Assembly (NCBI GenBank): GCA_024449915.1
Contig: JAMZAV010000773.1
Coordinates: forward strand, 186,001-250,000
Length of the DNA: 64,000 nucleotides
Direction: 5' to 3'
DNA from: Sweltsa coloradensis
Taxonomy: Eukaryota; Arthropoda; Insecta; Plecoptera; Chloroperlidae
Numbering within the stretch: position 1 is the stretch's first letter; each line of letters begins with the position of its first letter. Position numbers and translations under genes: made by a program. Shown in pieces: positions 1 to 11,454 of the stretch. The notes under the pieces were generated by a model that was not told the DNA's origin, did not search any database, and saw only the letters and a program-made list of their open reading frames with translations.

Positions 1-300
1 CGTGCGGGAACCCGTGCGGGACCCAGACGGGCCCGGACGGGACCCGTGCGGGAAAAAAAGCGGGTAGACTATGGGGCCCGTCCGGGACCATCAAGGGTAG
101 GTCCGCGGCATGAGCGCGCGGGAAACATTTGGGACGACTTCGGGACAACACTGGGACGGGGTGGGGGGATGTCCCGTACGGGACCGGTTTATGGGCCCAT
201 AGGACACTTCGTACGGGCCCGCACGGGCTTGCCGTACGGGTCCCGCACTAGCGGCAATTACGGGACAGACTTCGGGAAACGTGCGGGACACCCGCAAAAA
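1..300. repeat. GC-rich GGGAC-type minisatellite (degenerate)
   Basis: A short motif close to CGTACGGGAC or CGTGCGGGAC recurs about every 10-25 bases, in variable register. Composition changes abruptly to AT-rich at about 300. The array is cut by the window start, so its true length is unknown. Open frames across it are only repeat translations. Confidence 0.7.
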
Positions 301-309
301 TGTTTGCTG

Positions 310-3215
310 GGAAGATTACAAAATTAAACATATTGTAGATAAAAGTCCAAAATTTATTAAAAAAAATACATAATACATATATGTATATTTACCATATTTT
401 AACCCTTTGATTTTTATAATACATTTCTCACGTGCTGGGAGATGGCCTACCAGACTGGTTCTGTGATAGGGCGTGAATTTCCCTTAAATACTCCAGAAAT
501 GTTCTCTAAAAATGGCTCGAGGTGCCTCAAAAAGTTGCTTGCTTAAAGGAGAAAAAGGGGTTTTACTAAAAGGGGGTTGATAACCTAAAAATAAATAAAC
601 TGTTTTTCAATTAAATTAAGGACAAAAATTTAACATTTTTGAAAGTTTTAAGATCTAAAATTTTAATTTTAAAAAAATTTAAAAAATTTTTCCCCTTAGA
701 AAATCTGATCAGTTTTAACCCCCTTTTTTTGACCTTTTTCAAAAATTAAATAAATATTAACAAAAGGTTTTTTGGGTGTGACCACTTGTTTTGCCCCAAA
801 ATTTATTTTAAATTACAATTTAGGACGAAAAAACATTTTTCAATGCCTTGGGTACTTTTTAACAAAAAATGGACTTTAAACCCTTTTTTTAACATTTACT
901 CAAGATTAACGAAAGTGATAGTGTGACCACTCGTTTTGTCTAAAATTTTTCCCCAAATAATCGAAATAAAAACGAAAATAAGTTTTAACCCCTTGGGTAC
1001 TTTTTCCCACACAATAGACTTTGGACCCCTTTCACAAAAAAATTTAAACTCAATTTAACCAAAAAGTGTTAGTGTGCCCAAAATTGTTTTTTTTCCCAAA
1101 TTTTTCCTATATTCCGAATTGGACGAAAAAAAAACTTTTTCCCTGCTTGGGGACTTTTAAACACAAGGGATTTTCCCCCATTTTAAAAACATTTACTCAA
1201 GATTAACGAAAGGGGATAGTGTGCCCACTCTTTTTGTTTTCAAACATTTTCCAACAATACAATTTAAGGCCGAAAATAAGTTATTAACCCCTTGGGTATT
1301 TTTTCAAAACAATGGACTTTCCCCCATTTTCACTTTTTTACCAAAAATTAAACAAAATTTTTATAGTGTGAAAAATCGTTTTGACCAAAAATTATGCCAA
1401 TAATACAAATTTAGGCGAAAAAAATTTTTTAACACCCTGGGAAACATTTTTGCCAAGGAAATTTTGCCCCCCCTTTTAAAAAATTTACTCCAAAAAAAAA
1501 CGAAAGGTATAGTGGACCACTCTTTTAAAATCCCAAATTATGTCAAAAATACGAATTGGGACGATTTTTTTTAACCCCCTTTTGGGCACATTTTTTTGGG
1601 GCAAAAACCACATTTTAAAATAATTTTTTAAAATTTTTTAAATTTCTTTTTTTTTTTAAAAAATCGTACAACGCGAACAAGGCAAAATACCCCCGTAAAT
1701 AATTTGTAAAAATTTGGGGCGTTATAATGGGCCTGGAAATTTAGCTTCCCTTTTATCGTTCATTTAAAAACAGGAAAATTTTTAAAATTCAAAACCCAAA
1801 ATATTCCGTTACCATTGCGGGGCCCGGGGTTCCCCGGGCTTTTGTAAAATAGCCCGTGAAATTTAAATTAATAAAAATCTAAATAAAAATTAAAAATTTC
1901 AGAAAGGATGGAACAAATCTCCAAATCCCCGGGGCATAATAAAAAAAAATATACTTTACCTTTTCGTTTTAAAATCAAAAAAGGGTGTTTTTAAAAGAAG
2001 ATATTTTGACAATTTATATAATAAAAACCAATTCACTGATCTTTTTATTAAAAAACAAAACTTTAACAAGAAAACGAAATGAAGACCATAAAAAAAGGGA
2101 AAGATCGTTTGCCCAAAAAAAAACTACCCAAATCAACGTGGTATATCATTATAGCGTTAGCAAAGCGGCCCGTTTTTCACAGTTTTAGGGTTTTACACAT
2201 CATGAATGTTCATTTTTACCAAAAAGGTGTGTTTACGTTGGGCACTCGACTAAAAAAAACCCCCAAATTTTTAGGTTTCTCTGAATAGGGTATTTTTACC
2301 CTTTTTTTTAGAAAAAAGGATCAGAGTCCATTGCGTGAAAAAAATGCCCAAGGTGTTTCAAAAAAAACGTTCCCTTTAAAACGTTTTTTATTGACATTTT
2401 GGGGTTAAACGGTGGTTCCCCACGAACCCCTTTCGTTTTTTGAGTAAATTTTTAAAAAAAAGGGGGGTTCCAAATTTCCCTTTTCCGTTTTAAAAAAAAC
2501 TCAAGGGGTTAAAACCCTTTTTTTCGTTCCCAATTTTGTTTTTGTATAATTTGGGGACAAAAGAGGTTTCAAAACTATACCTTTGTTAAAACTTGAGTAA
2601 ATGTTTGGGAAAATTGGTCAAAGTCCATTGTGTGAAAAATTTTACCCAAGGCCTTTCAAAAGTTCTTTTTTGTCCCAATTGTAATATTGGAATAATTTTA
2701 GCAAAAAAGTGGTTTACACGATACCCTTTTTTGTTAATATTTACTAAATTTTTTGAAAATGGGCAAAAGGGGGCATAAAACGGATCAGATTTACATATAG
2801 GGGGAATTTAATTTTTTTTACTAAATTTGAGATCTTAATCTACAATAAATGTTAATTTGGGCGTCCTTAATATATATTTGAATACAGATTTATTTTTTTA
2901 AATTTTTATCAACCCCTATTAGTACACCCCCTCTTTTTTCTATAAGCAAGCAACTTTTTTGAGGGCACCTCGAGCCATTTTTAGAGAACTTTTTTCTGAG
3001 TATTTAAGGGAAAATTCACGGCCCTATCACAAAACCCACGTTTGGTAGGCCAATCCTCCCAGCACAGTGAGAAAATTTGTTAATAAAAGTCAAAGGGTGT
3101 AAAATATGGTTAGATATACATATATGGTAATATGTATTTTTTTTTTACTAAATTTAGGACTTTTATCTACAATATGAAATTAAATTTTGTAATCTTAGGA
3201 AAAAATTTTGTTTGA
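310..3215. repeat. Large imperfect inverted-repeat element
   Basis: The left arm (about 310-600) is the reverse complement of the right arm (about 2,885-3,215). Shared landmarks include TTGTAGATAAAAGTCC (written TATCTACAA on the right), GGCTCGAGGTGCC / GGCACCTCGAGCC, and the TACATATATG stretch. Inside each arm is a tandem array of ~147-bp units, mirror-imaged in the other arm. The middle (about 1,640-2,200) is not obviously symmetric. A diverged further copy of the arm motif lies at about 3,270-3,370. Homopolymers vary strongly, so the consensus may be poor. It may be a foldback-type mobile element or an inverted duplication; no transposase was seen. Confidence 0.65.
777..1640 (+). repeat. 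Tandem array of ~147-bp units (left arm)
   Basis: The landmark TGTGACCACTCGTTTTG or a variant recurs at about 777, 921, 1071, 1219, 1366 and 1512, a spacing of 144-150 bp. Each unit also has a CTTGGGTACTTTTT block, a TGGACTTT block and a TTTACTCAAGATTAACGAAA block. The reverse-complement array sits at about 2,230-2,790 with a similar spacing. Confidence 0.7.
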
Positions 3216-3382
3216 TATTTGAATTTTCGAATTTTTAAAATGACATTTTTTCAACCCCTTCACCCCCTTAACCGACGAATTTTGTCATGGCAACTCAAGG
3301 CAATTTTTCTTAGAATATTGTTCTGAGTATACAGTCCAAAATCAGACCTCAAACCACAAAACCCCAATTGTTCTTGTATCGT

Positions 3383-3576
3383 CCTTTAATCCTTTTGGAC
3401 TAATATGGTTGTTTTAGGTTTATAATAACAATTTACAAGTTACAATAGAAACTTGACAACAATCACCAACAATGCGTTCAAAAGGCACTTGATAAGTAAA
3501 TAGATCCAACGCAAACTAAAAATTTTCAAAAATACTCATCCATCAACGCGACGGGTCTTTAGCGTTTTCCTATAAA
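3383..3576 (+). mobile_element. 3' fragment of a family-C element
   Basis: This stretch matches the right end of the composite at 33,127-34,842: AACAATCACC, AATGCRTTCAAAA, ACGCAAACTAAAAA, CTCATCCATCAACGCGAC. It ends with GCGTTTTCCTA, the family-C 3' hairpin arm and tip. The 5' part is missing. Confidence 0.6.
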
Positions 3577-5837
3577 TATTGTTATTACCTTATTCCAATT
3601 TCGGGTGACAACTTCAATATTTGTTTGCCTAAAAGTTGAGGTGTTTTTTTTTTGCATTTAGGTAACTACACACGCTAAAATACGATTTCACAATACATTT
3701 TTAACTTAAATGGCAAAACGTAAAATATTTCTCTTGAAAGACACATAGAGAAAGCCCTCGTTCTGTGATATTTTTGCTTCGGAATCCCTGGTATGGGTGT
3801 TGACTGTTGACGAATAGCGACTGTACTGCATCACATGTCAACTGCAATACGCTTCGGTGGAACTAGCTATAACTGATTGTGTAGCCAAGTTGTATGTCCA
3901 TATAGATTTGTTATTGTGGTATAAAACCACGAATGTATAGCAGGGTGGCTTTAGATAGAGGAAATGGCTTGAAGTTGGGGAAGTGACTTGTCAACGCGGC
4001 AAATCATATTGATTGTTGGGGTAGACTAAAAGAAATTGGTGTTATTGAACTCCTAATAAGAGCAGGGAGACCACTCAATAGATTTGTAAAACTGAAGGCA
4101 GATTTGATTACGACTCAGATTTTCTGCTTTTGATGGTTTAATTACAAAAATCATATATTTTGTCAAGTGGAAACACGAATGCAAAGATGAGTATGTTCAA
4201 ATACTGTTATATCTTAATCGTGTTAGAATAAAGAACTTTTAAAAAGCATGTAAAACATAATTTTTGTATCAGACAATGAGTTTAGTTTAGAAGGCCTTAT
4301 ATGGTTTTAGTCTTTACTTATAATCCAACATGATGTAATTTTTAAAACTGTTGTATGGCTTGTTTTTTTTCTTTACTTGAAAAGAAAAAAGTTGTAGTCG
4401 ATTTTTGATATTGAAAGTGTGCTTGCGTACAAATGCTTTCTTTCGCTTGATACGTTGATAGTTTCTTTGTTTACTGTTCACTGACCACTATTTTAGCACC
4501 TTAATGGAGAATATGAATCTTTTTTGGCACAAATATATTTATAACAACTTGTTTCACAAATAAATTTTCTAACACAGTAGAAGTTTGAGAATAGGATCAG
4601 CCTTGCCTGGCCAAATCGTGTTTACTGCTAACGGCTACTTTTAAACGATTTGGGGTGAGTTTCAGGAAGAACTGCGTGAATTAGACGCGTCCAAAACAGC
4701 TGAGCTTATAAAAGAAAACAAGACACATTTCCAAAAATACTGTGTAGAGGGGATACGAGTTGCGGCGTTGGGAAATGGGGGGGGGGAGGGAGGGCTGTCT
4801 AACTGGAAGATGACAGGCTAAACAAGTCCGTTATTAATTCAAACTGTTTTTCTTTCATACTCATAACTATAACATTAGCATTTATAATACTGGTCATACA
4901 AACTACTAATTAGGCAACAAAAATGTGTTACGCCTGAATTGGCACTTAATCCATACACTTAGGTCTGTTTTTTTAGTCACAAATCTAAACCAAGGATAGA
5001 AAATGAATCATGTAAATTTATTTCGTTCTTCATGGCTAAAATAAACCAAACGGTCATAAACTGGAGCATTTATTTAATCACCGTTTTAGCAGATCAGCCT
5101 TTTAAATAATGGTATAAATCTAGTAGATCTCTTATACATGAAAAAATATTCTGATTCTGAAGATACTAAAAAAAAAATGTAACAGATGCACTTCATCAAT
5201 ATACTTATATTTCTCAGCTAGGATTTCCCATTGAAAACACTTCAACTTGGTCCAAGTATACTGGAACGCGTTCCAAAATGAAGCAAACGACAACTCTTCC
5301 CAAACACTAGTTTACAAACACTTCGTCTACGTATCAGTCACAACAAAATCATGTTTGTCTTTCTGATCTTCAAACTATCGCTAAAATCCCTATTTAACAC
5401 ATCTCATCTAAATCCAATGCTGCTCATCGTAGCCTTGGCAAAGTTGCACAATTTCTCTCAATCTGATGAGTGATGACATCTAGCCAGTGTTGAATAGGTC
5501 ACTAATTCACGCCGTATAGAGTATTACTTTATCGTTAACAGACTATCGCTAATATTCTAATTGTGTGAATGAGCTACTCGAAGTCGAATGTAGCAACTGA
5601 TTTTCATTGGATTTGAATCTCAAAAGGGCGTCGGCTAAAGAGACAACCGTTTCCAACAATAGAAGAGAAAACTACGGTAGCCTCTTTAAATCGTAACTTC
5701 GTAACTTGTGTTGTGTCATATTTTCTGAGATTTCCAAACATAACAATGCGCATCAAATACTATTAAGGCTAAAGATTTACAAACATACGTTACAAAATAT
5801 AACACAAAATAAAAGAGTGTTCCATGGTATGTTCGGC
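3577..5837. other. Gene-free AT-rich stretch
   Basis: No coding signature, RNA gene or repeat family was recognised. A G-run (GGGGGGGGAGGGAGGG) lies near 4,780. The flank just before the SINE has GTTCCATGGTA-type repeats that continue on its far side. Confidence 0.5.
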
Positions 5838-5847
5838 ATGTTCCATT

Positions 5848-6273
5848 AATTAATAGCCAGCGGTTTAGCCGAGCTCGTTTAACCGGTTCCCACTCGAACA
5901 CCGAAGTTAAGCAGAATCGGGCGTGGTCATGGGTAGAGTGGGTGACCGCTCTACCCTGAAACTCACGCATACCGCTGGTTAGAGCAGATGGAGGGTTCGA
6001 AAGCTAGTGTAACGGCTTCGTTCTCCTTTACGTCTGCTCGGCAGTCCGGGTTAGTGGAGGAACCTATATGACTGTCAAAGTTACACCGTCCTGTCGGATG
6101 GACGTTAAGCCGTTGGCCCCCTTGGTACTTTTCGAAAGGAGTAGGCTACGTGCCGGTACCGGGTTTCCCCTCTCCTTCTGTTCATACTTCATCCTCATCT
6201 ATCACCACTCATCGTCTCGATTAGCCAAAGTGCATAAATATGAGACGTTAAGCAATAATCAATCAATCAATTA
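5848..6273 (+). mobile_element. 5S rRNA-derived SINE (SINE3 type)
   Basis: The head (about 5,853-5,980) resembles 5S rRNA: CACCGAAGTTAAGCAG at the A-box/intermediate region and GTGGGTGACCGC at the C-box, in the right order and spacing. A non-5S body follows (about 5,980-6,230), including GGATGGACGTTAAGCCG, which resembles LINE-tail modules. The tail is an ATCA repeat (AATCAATCAATCAATTA). A perfect 10-bp direct repeat, ATGTTCCATT, flanks it at 5838-5847 and 6274-6283. The host flanks contain related GTTCCAT repeats, so the duplication is likely but not certain. It is not a functional 5S gene, because the first 40 bases diverge strongly. The internal 5S promoter could drive pol III transcription. 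Confidence 0.8.
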
Positions 6274-6283
6274 ATGTTCCATT

Positions 6284-6924
6284 CCATGGTACGGTTCCAT
6301 AAAGTGTTCCATGGTACTGTTCCATAACACATCAAAGGAATAACATAATATGAGACGACGAGTGTTAACTTGCACAAACAAGCTTGGGGTCGGGAGTACC
6401 CAAATATTAGAAGCGAACCTTTTAAACTCACAGGTTGTCAAAGATCGAAGGATTTTTTTAACCTACACCCCCCTTATAACGCGGCCCACAATTAATTTTT
6501 TTCCAGAAAAGTCTTAAAAGTGAAACTGCTAACGGATATTTAGCATTGTATAAATTTGATAACACCCCCTGTGAGGCTAGCCTCCCCCCCCCCCCCAGCC
6601 CACCATACCGCCAGCGTCGCCAAAATGTTCTGTATCATCCTTGCTGGACGGTTATAACAACAACTAATCGCATATCAATCGTTCATGGTCATGACCATTT
6701 TATTTTTTATTTTTATGAGATGTGACACAGCCTGACGGCCCTGCAGATGCAAAGAAAAGTGATGTTTACTGGCCCAAGCTGCGTTCTTTAATTGATTGAT
6801 GTGACAATAATTTCTTTAAAAATCAAGCAGTTATTAACACACAAAAAAATGAAATATAATTGTTGTTTCTGTGCAACGAAATAATGAATCAATTTCATAT
6901 ACGAATTATTTTTTTTTCGTTACA
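6284..6924. other. Gene-free stretch
   Basis: No gene was seen. Near 6,284-6,325 GTTCCATGGTAC-like repeats occur. A poly-C run lies near 6,580. Confidence 0.45.
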
Positions 6925-7269
6925 TACGACGTGACATACGTTACGGAGTGATCTCCATCCAACTTAAACGGCCCTTATTCTGTTATTCTGCGTGTGCGTG
7001 TGTGTACGTTGAAAATCAGCCGAATCGCTGAACAGATTGCGCTGAAATTTTAAACATACATCCGGTACGAGTTTATTGAGAACTGCTAACAAAACCAGCT
7101 AGATCCATTGCGATTTAAACCTACAAGAAATAATAAATTGAAAAATAAGCTTCCAATGTTTAGAAATTATTTTAACGACAATATAAAAACTGATTTACAA
7201 AGGAGGACAAACTAAATAAAACTAATTACATAGATGCATAAACTACAATAAACTACATTGTACATATTT

Positions 7270-7859
7270 TTGGATGAGTTTAGCGAGCGAAGCGAAGATT
7301 CCATTTCACTACACTGGAAAAAAAAATCCGGAAAGTTTTTTTTTTTTCTTTCTTCTTTCTTTCTTTCTTTCTGTATTTTTGTCTGGCTAAACCGATACTC
7401 CGATTGCGATAAAATTTTATGGAGGCTTTCGAAATCTCTGAACTTAGAACTGCCACGTTTTTGAGTGCAATCAATATATTATTTCTTACGAAAATCGCAA
7501 TTTACGATTTTTTTTCGATTTTTAAAATATTTCTTCGACTTATAACTCCTACATGCTTTATCCGATTGTAATGATTTTTTCACAGAACCTTAATTTTAAG
7601 AATTAATATATTCGTGTAAAATTTGTGCGTAATCGAATAATTATTTCTTATGAAAATTTCAATATTACGATTTTTTCCTTTTTTAAAATACGATTAATTA
7701 AAAAAAATAAGTTAATTTTTATTTAATTTGATTTAATTTTAAAAAAATTCAACAAAGTTCTGATTTTTTCACAGAACAACAGAAATCCGCAAAACACATG
7801 CAGCTCAATTCACCAATTACGCTCATCAACAACGCGGCGGGACTTAAGCGTTTTCCTAG
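7270..7859 (+). mobile_element. Family C element (copy C1), full length
   Basis: It starts TTGGATGAG with the core GCGAGCGAAGCGAAG and TTCCATTTCACT. It ends with the inverted tip copy GCTCATCAACAACGCGG, a hairpin arm GCGTTTT and CCTAG. About 590 bp, no coding capacity. A 9-bp direct repeat TACATATTT lies immediately on both sides (7261-7269 and 7860-7868), which is unexpected for a rolling-circle element. Confidence 0.7.
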
Positions 7860-8126
7860 TACATATTTGAAATATAGTATGAAATAGTTATTCGCCTGGC
7901 CGTGAAATGCCGTGCCCATGCAAGGTCTATCAAATGTTGCACGTCAAGGTACCCCCAAATTCCGCTCGTAGATTGAGTAAACCTTGCAATATTTTCACGT
8001 ATTTCGTACTGGCTATGTTTACCATAGTAGGACCCTATTGCCACAGATGATGGACTACACTGCGTTTTATGCATTTCAAAACATGTTTAATTATTTTTGA
8101 AATACAATCCAGAAATTACAAAATAT

Positions 8127-8193
8127 TTCCCGACCCGGGGATTGAACCCACGTCTTCCACATTTTGGCTAAAAGGGCGCCTTAGCCAACTAGA
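8127..8193 (-). other. tRNA-like pol III module in A0
   Basis: Read on the minus strand it has an A-box-like GTTGGCTAAGGCGCCC and a B-box GGGTTCAATCCCC followed by GGTCGGGA. It is antisense to the host element. It is not a complete tRNA gene. Confidence 0.6.
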
Positions 8194-8282
8194 CTAGGGA
8201 AACGCCAAGTCGTTGTTAGACGAGTGAGCGAGTCATGTGTTGAGTACCCGGGAACATTTGCATTTAAGTTTGATAATTATCC

Positions 8283-11161
8283 ACGTTAGACTATCCTTTA
8301 TAGTTCATAGAAGGACAATCGCTATGAAATTTACGTACCGTATACTTATTGCTAGTACTAATTGGCGGAATTGCATGATTCTGAATTCATTTAAATATTG
8401 TAGTGTCAGATATTATGATCTGGCCAGAAGCTTTGAGCGAGAATTTTCACCCCCAATTATTATCACACAATCATTACAGAGTTTTTAACGTATGCTTGTC
8501 TTTTTTTTCCCAGCCACCTCGAGCTTGAGAGGGTAAAGGTTTATCAAGACTGCCTTCCACCCTTATTATCAATTCCTGGATAAGCTCTGCTTAATTCTTC
8601 TTCCAATATTCGTTAAAAAAAATTAGATTTTGAAAGTATATTAAAAATGTGAAACAAAGGTCATGTAAATGGCTGGGACCAGCCCACAATCGTGAAAACC
8701 GCACAACGACCAAATCAACCCCCCCCCCCTATGAATCAAGGCTTTATCCGCCCCTGAGTAGGTCGAGACTGATTTTTAACTACTAAGTATAAATATAATC
8801 CAATCGATTTGGAAGGTTTTCCCGTATAACACAACGAAAAGTTACTCACTTTCCTACTTGGCATATAAAATTAAAACGACAACTATAATAATTGGTTATA
8901 CTTCACACGCTATAGTTCTATGAAAGCGAGTGAGCGCAAATAACCAAACAATTACATAGCTTCTTAGTATAATGGACATAACATAGTCGTGCGGAGGGTT
9001 GAACAGAGGGGCGGGGGAGCGGGGCCTTGGTCTTCCCATTATTTCTGTCAATCTAATATTTTTGTAATTTTAGCGTAATATTAAGCTACGGTAATATTAA
9101 ACAAAATTGCCTGCTTTATCTGGGGCTTCACCCGCACGCTCAGTACATTTCAAACAAATATTACAAATGGTAATTGATTTTGGTGCTGGACAAATACAGA
9201 GGGGCCATGACCCATCTCATTTCTTTCCATAAACAAATCCACACTCACTGAACCATGAACAAACACATACATTGTTTTAAATCAAGATAGAACGTCTGCC
9301 TATACTATTTAAAAAAATATGCATACATTATTATCACAGCAATGTAAATTGTATTAATTCAAAATTCAGTTTGAGTGGAAATTGATATATTTTATTGTTT
9401 GACGATTGTAAAATCACATGGTTATTTCAGGTTTACTGAGAAGGCTTCCGTGCAAGTGTGATATTGCTTTCAGCGGTATGGGTATTTTACTACCGCCCCC
9501 CCCCCCCCACCGAACACCAATTGAAAAATCTCTGCGCACGCCTATGGGTAGAGCCTATCCCTATCTTGTTCCCATCATTGAGAATAGGTGCTAGAAAATG
9601 AGCCCGTATCCCATACCAAAACATGAGTCATACTCCAAAGGCCTACATCAGCTTTTAAAAATGATAAACGCTAAAAATTTGCACATCAAATAATATGCGC
9701 TCACTGAACTGAACAGTCACAGCGCACAGCCTTAGTTGTAAGGTTATTGTGTATAAGGCTAACAGCATGAATACTATATACACTTCGTTTAGGCTAGATA
9801 CAGTATGACATGCAGTTACACTACACTGTTGTGTGATAGTTCATCGTATATATTTTACTTGTTTGAATCGAATACATAAGCTCCTGCTGTACGGAACCAA
9901 TGTCTGCTATTTGAATTATTGGTGTCACACTACAAACCAGTATTGATTTTTGACCATTATACTGTTTGGGGGTAGGCTTACCCCGTAATATTTGTTGGTT
10001 AGGCCTAAACCCACTCCTTTATAAATCACTTTTCCTTGACGTGTGTCACGTCTCAAGATAAAAACCGAACATGCTCTCCGATTGGCATGAGATTTTTAAT
10101 GGCCTTGCCCTTCATCAAGGATGTCGCAGAACTATTTTGTTGACCCTGGAGGTTAAGGGGCAGGGCAGGCCTATCCCATCCGGAGGATTTGAACATTTTG
10201 TGTACCTCCAAAAGTAGTTAAGGTTATCTAGTAGGTTGGAATAAACAAAGAATAACCACAGTAAACTTCGCTCCCTAATTTAGGTAGGCCTACTTCCGTA
10301 ACAGCCCTCGCTTTATTACTTCACAAGCCGAGATTCGCACAATAAATCAATTTTTACGAAGAATGTCTGAACATTTCTTCAAAGATTCGTAATACCAAAT
10401 TTTATTATTGGAGATACAATGATTGAAATAAATACAATATAAACCTATCTTGAAAAATTATCTTTGCAAACTACCGATGAATAATCTAGAAGGCAATAAC
10501 ATGGGCTATCGAACAAGAATCAGTGGGGCCAATTTTGGAATAAATCTCTACGTATAAAACATTTCCAACTTGCTTTACTGAATAAAGACTACCCGTGTCA
10601 CTATTTGTTTAGTCACAAATCAACATTTTAATCGTATGTCAATGGATCTTGATTTTATCGCACTTGGCAATTGGTCATTTTTTGTGCGGGGGCTCCATCT
10701 GCACGGGAAAGAGAAAAAAGCTTTCAGACCAGGCAGGGACATTGGTATGAGCAAAATAGCCCCCTAAAGTGTAATCTGTTCAAACTCAAAAAGCGTCAAA
10801 TGACGAAGCCGAGATCCTTGAGTAAGTTGTTCCCCCCCAATTTTGGCATGTTTTACCATGTTTCATTCCAACGCCCCCAAATGGGAGTGTCTCTAAGTTC
10901 TTAAGGTGATCCCATATTTGTCCCACTCTGCCCGGACGTCGCCGTCAAGCATGCAAGCGACACGAGGTTCTTAAGCCATCAGATGAAAAGACCCGTATCG
11001 GACGTATCGGGAAACGAGCAAGTTTTGAGCGCAGATGAGCAGGGGGGGAATCGAGCAATGGTGCTTAAAAGTTCTCTTTGGGGAATCACATAGGATTTTA
11101 ATCCGAGGCACACTCTGTAGCGGGGGAAAAGTTTTCACGTGACCATCCCCAAAACATAGTC
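8283..11161. other. Gene-free AT-rich stretch
   Basis: No coding signature, RNA gene or known repeat was recognised. Poly-C runs occur near 8,720 and 9,498 and a GGGGCGGGGGAGCGGGG run near 9,010. Confidence 0.45.
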
Positions 11162-11454
11162 TTAACGAGGCAGGGTTTTACAGAATCGGTTGCACAAATC
11201 AGCTGCGATATTGTTGAATTCTCGGCAGTAGTGAAAAGTGTGCTCGCCATATATCTTTATGTCCTCGAGATCGAGATTACTGTTAGCAAGCTGTACCATT
11301 ATGTACTTCCAATCGAATTCTCCAATAACATGAAGAGTTTTTAGGTTAGGTAGTTGATTGCAAATGTTTTTGTAAAACTCCATGGGACTCACGTTACAGT
11401 TGTGAAGTATCAATGTTTCGATCTCAGTACAGTTTTGTACTATTTTCATCATAC
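11162..11454 (-). CDS. Lone leucine-rich-repeat-like terminal exon (hypothetical)
   Basis: On the minus strand a pyrimidine-rich tract ending TTCTTCTCAAG (acceptor AG at 11,456-11,455) precedes an open frame that runs to a stop at 11,162. It encodes about 97 residues. The pattern is that of leucine-rich repeats of F-box/RNI type: IETLILHNCNVSP, then LPNLKTLHVIGEF, then LDLEDIKIYGE, each about 25-30 residues apart. The C-terminus (AADLCNRFCKTLPR) ends directly, so this would be the last exon. No further LRR exon and no AATAAA was found nearby, so it may be the 3' end of a gene starting upstream on the minus strand, or a processed or decayed remnant. The family assignment rests on pattern only. 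Confidence 0.42.

Larger units (their letters stand above)
6925..8282 (+). mobile_element. Family A element, subfamily 2 (copy A0, 3'-truncated, interrupted)
   Basis: The 5' tip is eroded. From about 6,945 it matches the subfamily-2 body: GGAGTG-TCTCCAT, AAAATCAGCCGAATCGCTGA, TACATCCGGTACGAGTTTA. A family-C element interrupts it at 7,270-7,859. After the interruption it continues with GCCGTGAAATGCCGTG, a tRNA-like module and the first 3' arm (CTAGGGAAACGCC at 8,203). It stops near 8,282, without the second 3' arm. Confidence 0.7.

Noticed and set aside
5850..5975. Functional 5S rRNA gene
   Set aside because: The first third diverges strongly, no T-run terminator follows the 5S-like part, and the SINE body and ATCA tail with flanking repeats continue it.
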